Shown here in pieces: positions 24,162 to 30,913 of a DNA stretch of 64,000 nt (positions are counted from its first letter, which is position 1; each line of letters begins with the position of its first letter). The notes beneath the pieces were generated by a model. That model had not been told where the DNA came from. It saw only the letters and a list, made by a program, of their open reading frames with translations, and ran no database searches. Origin of the DNA: Flagellimonas pacifica (lineage in GTDB: Bacteria > Bacteroidota > Bacteroidia > Flavobacteriales > Flavobacteriaceae). The position numbers and the translations under genes are program-made. The stretch is taken from positions 1,116,001 to 1,180,000 of the forward strand of contig NZ_OBEH01000001.1 of NCBI RefSeq assembly GCF_900215465.1, in the 5' to 3' direction.

Positions 24162-27100
24162 CTAGATTGATAATGCTTTTTTTTCTAATAAAGAGGTAAA
24201 TGGTTCCATGGCCTTTAAAGCTTTCTCAACACTCGTTATCCCATCAAAAACTAACAATAACCGTAATCCATTGCGGGTTTCTTTTTCTTTGAGTTGACAG
24301 GTTTTAGGATTGGATTGAACATAGTTCAATACTTTGGTAAAAGCAGGACTTTGATAGAATTCCGATTGTTGGTCGGCAATAAAATACCCTAAGAACTTCC
24401 CTTTCTTTAAAATTACCCGCTCCAATCCAATACTATTGGCAATCCATTTAATACGGACCGAATTGAGCAAGTCAACAACAGGTGTTGGCAATTCCCCGAA
24501 TCTATCAATCAGTTCTTGTTCATAGTTACGAAGTCCTTCCTCATCTTCAACTTCATTCAATTGGGTGTACAAATTCAAGCGTTCGGTAATGTTGTTGATA
24601 TAATCATCAGGATAAAGCAATTCAAAATCAGTATCTAGCTGAGTATCCTTCACATATACTTTTTCCTGTTGACCTTCAACTTCTTCATACAATTCTTTGA
24701 ACTCATTTTCTTTGAGTTCTTCAATCGCTTCGGCCAATATTTTTTGGTAGGTCTCAAAGCCAATTTCATTGATAAATCCACTTTGTTCACCACCAAGCAA
24801 ATCTCCAGCTCCTCGAATTTCCAAATCTTTCATGGCAATGTTAAATCCACTACCCAATTCGGTAAATTGTTCCAAAGCTTCTATACGTTTTCGGGCTTCC
24901 GGTGTCATTACTTCGTAAGGAGGTGTAATAAAGAAACAGAAGGCCTTTTTATTGCTTCTCCCCACACGGCCCCGCATTTGGTGAAGATCACTCAAACCAA
25001 AGTTATTGGCGTTGTGTATGAAAATGGTATTGGCATTTGTCACATCCAGACCACTTTCCACAATGGTTGTGGAAACCAGTACATCAAACTCCCCGTTCAT
25101 AAAGGCCAGCATCAATTGCTCCAGTTTTTTGCCTTCCATCTGTCCATGACCGATTCCAATTTTAGCATCTGGAACCAAACGTTGAATCATTCCAGCTACT
25201 TCTTTAATGTTTTCAATGCGGTTATGGATAAAAAACACCTGCCCACCGCGTTGAATTTCATAAGAAACGGCATCTCGAATAATTTCTTCATTAAATCTAA
25301 TCACCCTACTTTCAATGGGATAGCGGTTCGGGGGAGGAGTATTGATAACTGAGAGGTCGCGGGCCGCCATCAAACTAAATTGGAGTGTTCGCGGAATAGG
25401 GGTGGCCGTTAAAGTGAGTACATCTACATTCTCCTTGATGGATTTGAGTTTATCCTTGACCGATACACCAAATTTTTGTTCCTCATCCACAATTAACAAG
25501 CCCAAATCTTTGAACTGCACATTTTTGTTTACCAATTGATGGGTGCCGATGATAATATCAATTTTCCCCTCGGCAAGTCGTTCCAAAATCTCTCGTTTCT
25601 CTTTGGACGTTCTGAACCTGTTCAAGTAATCCACCGTAACCGGAAGCTCACCCAGGCGTTTTTTAAACGTATTACTATGTTGAAATGCCAAAATGGTTGT
25701 AGGTACTAAAATAGCAACCTGTTTGCCATTGTCCACAGCCTTGAACGCAGCACGAATGGCCACTTCTGTCTTTCCAAAACCGACATCGCCGCAAATCAAA
25801 CGATCCATGGGGCGCTCACTCTCCATATCCCTCTTTACGTCTTGGGTCGATTTCTCCTGATCAGGAGTGTCTTCATAAATGAAAGATGCTTCCAGTTCAT
25901 GTTGCAGGTAGCTGTCCGGGGCATATTGAAACCCTTTTTCCAAGCGTCGCTTTGCGTATACCTTGATGAGGTCAAAGGCAATTTTCTTTACCCGACTCTT
26001 GGTTTTTTGTTTCAGTTTTTTCCAAGCTGCGGAACCTAGCTTGTAGATTTTTGGTGGGGCGCCGTCCTTGCCATTGAATTTGGAGATTTTGTGGAGCGAA
26101 TGGATACTCACATATAAAATATCCCGGTCGCCATAAACCAGTTTAATGGCTTCCTGTTTTTTGCCTTCTACATCTATTTTTTGAAGTCCGCCAAACTTGC
26201 CAATGCCATGATCTATGTGGGTTACATAATCCCCAATTTCCAATTTGTTGAGTTCCTTGAGGGTGATAGCTTGCTTTTTGGCATAGCCATTTTTCAGTTG
26301 GAATTTATGGTAGCGTTCAAAAATCTGATGATCCGTATAACAGGCCAGTTTTAAATCTTGGTCTATAAATCCTTGATATAATGGAAAGACCACAATTTTG
26401 TAATGAACGGTTTCTTCAACCTCCTCAAAAATATCGTTAAGGCGTTTGGCTTGTTGTTCTGTGGAACAAAAAATATAATTGGCTAACCCTGCCGCATGAT
26501 TGTCGTTTAGATTTTCAATGAGCAGGTCAAATTTTTTATTGAAAGAAGGTTGGGGTTTGGTGTTGAAATCAATAATGTCACTTCGACTTCGCTCAGTGAC
26601 CCTATCATCAGAATTTTGGTGACTGAGCGGAGTCGAAGCACCAAATTCCACCAACTTAAAATCTTCCAGCTGAGATTTCAACAAAGTTGAATGCACAAAA
26701 AGCTCTTCAGGTTTGGCATGTTTCAACTCACTTTCAAGTTTGGCGAAACTTTCCTCTGCCTTTTGAAAAAATGAATCAATTCTACCGTAAACCAAGTCAA
26801 GATTTTTGGAAAAAATGACCGTTTTGGGAGCAATGTATTTTAAAAAACTCTCTCGGGACTCTTGCAGGAACTTGTTTTCAACATTTGGGATAATGGTAAT
26901 GCGCTTTACCTTTTCCATAGAGAGCTGGGTTTCCACGTCAAAAGTTCGGATGCTATCCACTTCATCTCCAAAAAATTCGATGCGATAGGGTTCGTCATGC
27001 GAAAAGGAGAATACGTCAACAATACCTCCACGCACGGAAAACTCCCCCGGCTCTGTAACAAAATCCACCCGATTGAACTGATATTCAAAAAGGACTTCGT

Positions 27101-27566
27101 TCAAAAAATCAAGCGAAAGAGTGTCCTCTAGCTTGATTTTCAATGTGTTTTTGTCCAACTCTTTTCTAGTGACCACTTTTTCAAAAAGCGCATCGGGATA
27201 GGTGACAATTACGGCAGGTTTTTTTCTGGAGTTGATGCGGTTCAATACCTCTGCCCTAAGCAATACATTGGCATTGTCTGTCTCTTCAATCTGGTAAGGT
27301 CTACGGTAGCTTCCAGGATAAAAAAGCACTTCGTTTTCTCCAATCAGCTGTTCTAAATCGTTAAGGTAATAGGCAGCTTCCTCTTTGTCATTTAATAAAA
27401 CAAGGAATGGTAGTTCTGCTGATTTGAACAAGGAAGAAATTACAAATGAAAGGGAAGAGCCAGTTAGGCCTTTTACATTGATTTTTTCAGATTGGGAAAT
27501 GGAATCCCTCAGTTTCCCAAGTTGGGGAGACTGTTCAAAAAGTTGAAAAATCGATGCTTTGGTCAA
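24162..27566 (-). CDS. mfd: Transcription-repair coupling factor Mfd with in-frame palindromic-repeat insert
   Basis: 1134 residues, full length. Order: UvrB-like N-terminus, CarD-like RNA-polymerase interaction domain (EIGDYVTHIDHGIGKFGGLQ, ~445-510), SF2 translocase (Walker A CGDVGFGKTEVA, DEEQ, TLTATPIPRTLQ, QMRGRVGRS) and C-terminal TRCF domain. It removes RNA polymerase stalled at lesions and recruits UvrA. Residues ~309-329 derive from a palindromic repeat. The start is TTG at 27566: no ATG exists upstream before a stop, the N-terminus MTKASIFQLFEQSP fits the family, and a TATATTTG promoter lies just ahead. Confidence 0.96.
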   Translation of the reverse strand: MTKASIFQLFEQSPQLGKLRDSISQSEKINVKGLTGSSLSFVISSLFKSAELPFLVLLNDKEEAAYYLNDLEQLIGENEVLFYPGSYRRPYQIEETDNANVLLRAEVLNRINSRKKPAVIVTYPDALFEKVVTRKELDKNTLKIKLEDTLSLDFLNEVLFEYQFNRVDFVTEPGEFSVRGGIVDVFSFSHDEPYRIEFFGDEVDSIRTFDVETQLSMEKVKRITIIPNVENKFLQESRESFLKYIAPKTVIFSKNLDLVYGRIDSFFQKAEESFAKLESELKHAKPEELFVHSTLLKSQLEDFKLVEFGASTPLSHQNSDDRVTERSRSDIIDFNTKPQPSFNKKFDLLIENLNDNHAAGLANYIFCSTEQQAKRLNDIFEEVEETVHYKIVVFPLYQGFIDQDLKLACYTDHQIFERYHKFQLKNGYAKKQAITLKELNKLEIGDYVTHIDHGIGKFGGLQKIDVEGKKQEAIKLVYGDRDILYVSIHSLHKISKFNGKDGAPPKIYKLGSAAWKKLKQKTKSRVKKIAFDLIKVYAKRRLEKGFQYAPDSYLQHELEASFIYEDTPDQEKSTQDVKRDMESERPMDRLICGDVGFGKTEVAIRAAFKAVDNGKQVAILVPTTILAFQHSNTFKKRLGELPVTVDYLNRFRTSKEKREILERLAEGKIDIIIGTHQLVNKNVQFKDLGLLIVDEEQKFGVSVKDKLKSIKENVDVLTLTATPIPRTLQFSLMAARDLSVINTPPPNRYPIESRVIRFNEEIIRDAVSYEIQRGGQVFFIHNRIENIKEVAGMIQRLVPDAKIGIGHGQMEGKKLEQLMLAFMNGEFDVLVSTTIVESGLDVTNANTIFIHNANNFGLSDLHQMRGRVGRSNKKAFCFFITPPYEVMTPEARKRIEALEQFTELGSGFNIAMKDLEIRGAGDLLGGEQSGFINEIGFETYQKILAEAIEELKENEFKELYEEVEGQQEKVYVKDTQLDTDFELLYPDDYINNITERLNLYTQLNEVEDEEGLRNYEQELIDRFGELPTPVVDLLNSVRIKWIANSIGLERVILKKGKFLGYFIADQQSEFYQSPAFTKVLNYVQSNPKTCQLKEKETRNGLRLLLVFDGITSVEKALKAMEPFTSLLEKKALSI
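26579..26640. repeat. Palindromic repeat inside mfd
   Basis: CTTCGACTTCGCTCAGT (from 26581) and ACTGAGCGGAGTCGAAG (26622-26638) pair in 16 of 17 positions. The element is in frame and encodes GASTPLSHQNSDDRVTERSR. It is the same family as the element in metG and is read in the same frame and orientation relative to the gene. Confidence 0.9.
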
Positions 27567-27582
27567 TCCAAAAACTTTGCGG

Positions 27583-27613
27583 CAAATATATGTGGAAGAA
27601 CAGTAGCCAACAA
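27583..27613 (-). promoter_or_regulatory. Promoter TTG-N20-TATATTTG of mfd
   Basis: On the minus strand TTG (27613-27611) and TATATTTG (27590-27583) fit the Bacteroidota consensus with a 20-bp spacer. The predicted transcription start falls about ten bases before the TTG start codon at 27566, supporting that start. Confidence 0.65.
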
Positions 27614-27620
27614 GATAAAG

Positions 27621-28253
27621 CTAGATTTTTACCACTTCATCTTCAACAATAGCAAAAACCTCGTCTCCTTTTTTGGGTTTTAGGGTATAAGTTCCAGTAA
27701 ACTCACCAAAAGCAGGAAAAATGAGTTGTTTTTTAGATTTAAAGAAACAAGAAAGCCGCAAGTTTTGCCTGCCAAACCCTTTGAGTTTTATGGCAGGATG
27801 AATATGTCCGCAGAAATTGAACAGACCCTCTCGTTCCTCAGGATGATGGGTCAGCAGAAAATCGTTCAAGATCAGCTCCTGTAAAATGGGGATTCCCAAT
27901 TGATCAAATTTATGGGGAGAAATAATATCATGGTTGCCAGAAATCAAAACAATTTCTGCTGGTGTCTTGGCCACCCAGTTTTCGAAAAGCTCCCATTCTT
28001 TGTTTAAAGAGGAGTGAAATAAATCTCCTAAAAAACAGATTTGAAAGGGATTGAAATCAGCAACGATCTTATCTAACAGTATATAGTTTTTGTGGATTGC
28101 TTTTCTTGGGACAGCTGCCCCAAATTTTCTAAAATGTGCCACCTTGCCAAGGTGTACATCACTAATGAGCAACATAGATTTTTCCTCCCAAAAGATTCCA
28201 CCCAAAGGGTGGAGCGCAAAGTTTTGGTTTTGGATTATGATGTTTTGGGTCAT
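27621..28253 (-). CDS. pdeM: Ligase-associated DNA damage response endonuclease PdeM
   Basis: 210 residues, metallophosphoesterase fold with all metal-binding motifs: LLISDVHLGKVAHFRKFG (D-x-H), FLGDLFHSSLN (GD), LISGNHDII (GNHD) and NFCGHIHPAIKL (GH-x-H). PdeM belongs to the bacterial ligase-associated repair set together with a DEXH helicase, an ATP-dependent ligase and an exonuclease. Here the helicase gene lies 2.7 kb upstream on the same strand, separated by an inserted reverse-transcriptase cassette. Confidence 0.92.
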   Translation of the reverse strand: MTQNIIIQNQNFALHPLGGIFWEEKSMLLISDVHLGKVAHFRKFGAAVPRKAIHKNYILLDKIVADFNPFQICFLGDLFHSSLNKEWELFENWVAKTPAEIVLISGNHDIISPHKFDQLGIPILQELILNDFLLTHHPEEREGLFNFCGHIHPAIKLKGFGRQNLRLSCFFKSKKQLIFPAFGEFTGTYTLKPKKGDEVFAIVEDEVVKI

Positions 28254-28274
28254 CTGTTAGATAGAACTCCTTCC

Positions 28275-28298
28275 CCGTCATCCTGAGCGCAGTCGAAG
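28275..28298. repeat. Partial palindromic repeat, intergenic copy
   Basis: GTCATCCTGAGCGCAGTCGA followed by AGGA carries the right-arm core CTGAGCG-AGTCGAAG of the elements in metG and mfd, without a full left arm. It lies 22 bp upstream of the pdeM start. Confidence 0.65.
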
Positions 28299-28504
28299 GA
28301 AAGGCAAGGAGGATTGATATAAATTATTCAGAAGGAAGGGATATTTACCTGCCTCCGTCTATCAAAGATGCTAATAAAATGGTCGGTTTCATAATTCGTT
28401 AATTCAAAAGGGGTAGCGGTCAATTCTATGTGGATTTTTAATCCAAAAATGGCTAACTTCACTTATCGGGCGATATAGTTCATTGAAACGAACCATATCT
28501 TAAA

Positions 28505-28517
28505 CGTTGTGTGTAAT
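28505..28517 (+). repeat. Left inverted end of the reverse-transcriptase cassette
   Basis: CGTTGTGTGTAAT here is matched in inverted orientation by TACACACAACACG at 30589-30601; the 10-bp core GTTGTGTGTA/TACACACAAC is exact. The two ends enclose the ncRNA and reverse transcriptase and nothing else. Confidence 0.6.
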
Positions 28518-28675
28518 GTCAGAAACACCTCGTCTACATTTTAAATTTTCAACTTTTATTACAAAATACTGAGAAACTGACATTTAAAATGACAGTATGT
28601 CATAAGAACCTCACAAAAACACTACTCTTTTAGTAAATTTTTAAATGGTACGGTTTGTGACTATTTGAATGTCAA

Positions 28676-28999
28676 GGATTAAGAGTTGGGACAAGACTGG
28701 TAGGTACGTTTTATGTAAAGTGCACATTAGTGTTCCACGCGCAGACTTCGGCTGACGTGTGAAGAGTGATTCCAATCTTGCAAACCTGCATCAATGTTAT
28801 TACAAGTTGCATTGTTGAGAGGACTGTAAGAAGGTCAATCTTAGTTTCTATTTCTGCCGATACTGTCATAAGTGATGGTGTTAGTAAAGATACGAACTTT
28901 ATTCTATCAATGAGTGGCGTTGCCTATAGCGAAAGTGAAAAGCAACTTCAGGATTGTATCTACCCATAAGTGAGCCACGACCAACTCTAATCCTTTTTT
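28676..28999 (+). ncRNA. Structured ncRNA upstream of the reverse transcriptase (candidate RT template/cofactor)
   Basis: GGATTAAGAGTTGG (28676-28689) pairs with CCAACTCTAATCC (28981-28993) with a single bulged A, closing a ~290-nt interior; seven Ts follow, so the closing stem could also end transcription. Inside, visible stems are: CAAGACTGG 28692-28700 with CCAATCTTG 28772-28780 (one mismatch); a 9-bp stem 28736-28761 capped by C(UUCG)G; CAATG/CATTG 28792-28814; a 10-bp stem 28859-28882 with a UAAG loop; a 7-bp stem 28883-28903; GTGGC/GCCAC 28914-28978 stacked on GTTGC/GCAAC 28919-28946. The reverse transcriptase ATG is 23 nt after the closing stem. This layout is known for retrons and for several defence RTs. 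Ends are inferred from the fold. Confidence 0.75.
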
Positions 29000-29015
29000 T
29001 AATCAATGTTTGACA

Positions 29016-30581
29016 ATGAATGACGAATGGCTAAAATTTAAAAAGTATCCACATATAGGAAAACCATTAACAAGTCAAAAAGACAAGACTTGGTTAAAAA
29101 GTTATATAGCAAATCCAGAAAACATTGCAAATCACAAGTTCGTGCCACTCTTGCACAGAACTTTAAGTCAGCGAAAATATAGACCGCTAGAAAATGCACC
29201 TAAGAATAATAGCGGAAAACGTCAACGAACAGTAAGCGACAAGAAAGAACGTCATATTTATTTTCCATCTCATTTAGATTCAATAATTTATAGCTATTAC
29301 AGCCATCTGCTTACAAAAGCGTATGAGGAATATTTAGAAAACAAAAATTATGGTTCTGTTGCTGTAGCGTATAGAAAAATCCCAATCGGAAATGGTAAAA
29401 GTGGTAATAAATCTAATATCGAATTTGCATTCGAGGCATTTGAATTTATTGAAAAAAACAAACACCGAAAACTTTCTATAATTATTGCAGATGTAACTTC
29501 GTTTTTTGACAATCTAGACCATCGTATTTTACATAGTCAATGGAAACGTGTTTTGAACACTAACAATCTATCTGATGACCATTATACAATATTCAAAAAT
29601 TTGGTAGACAACAAATATGTAAATGAGAATGAATTATTTAAAAGGTTTCAACATAAACTAATAATAGAAAGGTTCTTGCCGAATGACACCTCACAAAAGA
29701 TTCTTAAGCGTAAAAAAGTAAGTAAAATTTACAATATGCGACACGAAAATGTGGTCGCTTTTTGTGATAAGGATGAGTTCTTCGAAGAAGCAACTGACTT
29801 AATTAGAACAGATAAACCGTACAAAAAAGATATTCGTCAAAAACTCAACAAAAAAGAAAAGAAAGGAATTCCGCAAGGCACACCTATCAGTGCAACTCTC
29901 GCAAATATTTATATGTTAGATTTTGATGAGCGAGTTCATTCCGAAACATCATCCAAGAAAGTATACTATCAAAGATATAGTGATGATTTAATAATCATTT
30001 GTGACCAAAAGGATGAAAAATATTTTTATGACTTGATTCAAAAAGAAATTGAAGTTGAAGCGAACTTAGAAATTCAAGCAAAGAAAACTAACGTTTACAG
30101 ATATGAACTTAATGAAAAGTCAATTTTTAAAGGTGGCATAGTAAAAAATGATATAGTCAATCCTAATAAACAATTGGAATATTTAGGGTTTATTTACGAT
30201 GGCTCAAAAGTAAAAGTTAAAACTGCTGGTTTTTCTAAATTTTATAGAACTATGAAAAGGTCGTTTAGAAGAGGAGCACATTTTGCCAAAAAAGCGCACA
30301 TCCCATCTGATTCTCTTTTCGAAACTAGATTGTATAAAAGATTCACTCATTTAGGTTCTAAAAGACGTTTAAAATGGTTACCAGACGAAAACAGTACAAC
30401 TGGATATAGTCCTTCAAAGCACTACGATTGGGGAAATTTCATAAGCTATCTCGATAAGGCTAATTATGTTATGAAAGAAATTAATGGAGATGATTCTATA
30501 AGTCAGCAATACAGCAAGGTTTGGAATAAATTTCATAAAATAAAAAAGTCTACATATCAAGAGTTAGGTATTGAAAAGTAG
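29016..30581 (+). CDS. Reverse transcriptase, probable defence-associated (DRT/UG class)
   Basis: 521 residues from ATG 29016 (a TTG two codons earlier is possible). RT motifs in order: motif A IIADVTSFFDNLDH (catalytic Asp ~159), motif B GIPQGTPISATLANIY (~284-299), motif C YQRYSDDLIIICD (catalytic DD ~323-324) and motif E-like LEYLGFIYDGS. The A-to-B interval (~115 residues, basic) is much longer than in retron RTs. There is no HNH, maturase or integrase domain, no group II intron structure and no variable-repeat target, so it is not an intron RT or a diversity-generating RT. A single RT directly behind a structured ncRNA resembles DRT2- and DRT9-type anti-phage systems; I cannot assign the class. 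Located in a small cassette splitting a conserved gene pair. Confidence 0.85.
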   Translation: MNDEWLKFKKYPHIGKPLTSQKDKTWLKSYIANPENIANHKFVPLLHRTLSQRKYRPLENAPKNNSGKRQRTVSDKKERHIYFPSHLDSIIYSYYSHLLTKAYEEYLENKNYGSVAVAYRKIPIGNGKSGNKSNIEFAFEAFEFIEKNKHRKLSIIIADVTSFFDNLDHRILHSQWKRVLNTNNLSDDHYTIFKNLVDNKYVNENELFKRFQHKLIIERFLPNDTSQKILKRKKVSKIYNMRHENVVAFCDKDEFFEEATDLIRTDKPYKKDIRQKLNKKEKKGIPQGTPISATLANIYMLDFDERVHSETSSKKVYYQRYSDDLIIICDQKDEKYFYDLIQKEIEVEANLEIQAKKTNVYRYELNEKSIFKGGIVKNDIVNPNKQLEYLGFIYDGSKVKVKTAGFSKFYRTMKRSFRRGAHFAKKAHIPSDSLFETRLYKRFTHLGSKRRLKWLPDENSTTGYSPSKHYDWGNFISYLDKANYVMKEINGDDSISQQYSKVWNKFHKIKKSTYQELGIEK

Positions 30582-30588
30582 AAAACAC

Positions 30589-30606
30589 TACACACAACAC
30601 GGTGTA
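30589..30606 (-). repeat. Right inverted end of the reverse-transcriptase cassette
   Basis: TACACACAAC (30589-30598) is the inverse of the left end, and TACAC/GTGTA (30589-30593 / 30602-30606) also form a local hairpin. It begins 8 bp after the RT stop codon. Confidence 0.6.
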
Positions 30607-30619
30607 TAAAACATAGCTA

Positions 30620-30789
30620 ATAAGTGCTTAATCGAAAGGTTTGTGTATATTTAGAAAGTCCGCCAAATTTTTAATTTGGCTTTTTAAAAGAGAAAATAAA
30701 AAACAAAATATAAAAATTCGGCTCTGTGTTAATCCGAAAAGTTAGTGTCTTTTTGCACGCTACATTTCATACACAAGACCGATAAGTGC
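30620..30789. mobile_element. Small non-coding element with inverted ends (MITE-like), downstream of the RT
   Basis: GGTTTGTGTAT (30638-30648) is inverted at ATACACAAGACC (30769-30780) with one extra base. An 8-bp direct repeat ATAAGTGC lies outside both ends (30620-30627 and 30782-30789), as a target duplication would, though the left copy is 10 bp from the arm. Inside are two hairpins: GCCAAAT/ATTTGGC with a T-run (30662-30685, terminator-like for the RT gene) and TTCGG/CCGAA (30717-30738). No coding capacity. It may be a non-autonomous element or a second cassette end. Confidence 0.45.
30662..30685 (+). terminator. Terminator-like hairpin downstream of the RT
   Basis: GCCAAAT (30662-30668) pairs with ATTTGGC (30674-30680), followed by five Ts. 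It is the first clear terminator after the RT stop at 30581. Confidence 0.65.
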
Positions 30790-30913
30790 CATGCAAAAAA
30801 AAGGCTTTATCTGCTGCCTGAGGCAAGTCTCACTATTCAGAAGTATTAGCCCTATTTTTTTTCAATAACCCTTTGGACAAAATCATAAAGACACCCTAAC
30901 AACACTTGTTTAA
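30790..30913. other. Spacer between the inserted elements and the helicase gene
   Basis: Non-coding. GCTTTATCTGCTGCCTGAGG and neighbouring sequence show no clear gene or stem. This is the 3' flank of the helicase gene, which runs on the minus strand. Confidence 0.3.

Larger units (their letters stand above)
28254..28675. other. Non-coding stretch between pdeM and the RT-associated ncRNA
   Basis: 422 bp with no convincing gene. It holds the partial palindromic repeat (28275), a small hairpin TGGATTTTTAATCCA (~28431-28445), the left inverted end of the RT cassette (28505-28515), and an imperfect GACAT...ATGTC hairpin (~28577-28602). A loose -7-like sequence (ACTATTTG, ~28660-28667) lies about 8 bp before the ncRNA and is a weak promoter candidate. 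Confidence 0.5.

Noticed and set aside
24669..25352. 227-residue plus-strand reading frame
   Set aside because: It lies antisense to the conserved helicase part of mfd and its composition is that of a reverse-complement shadow; no signal, domain or start context supports it.
28766..28969. 67-residue GTG-initiated protein upstream of the RT
   Set aside because: It lies wholly inside the structured ncRNA and crosses its stems; low-complexity and without family or start context. Kept only as a possible template-derived frame, not as a gene.
29016..30581. Group II intron reverse transcriptase
   Set aside because: No maturase or HNH domain after the RT domain and no domain V-like hairpin downstream; the structured RNA is upstream and ends in a terminator-like stem.
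28676..30581. Diversity-generating retroelement
   Set aside because: No template/variable repeat pair and no nearby target gene with a C-type lectin-like end.
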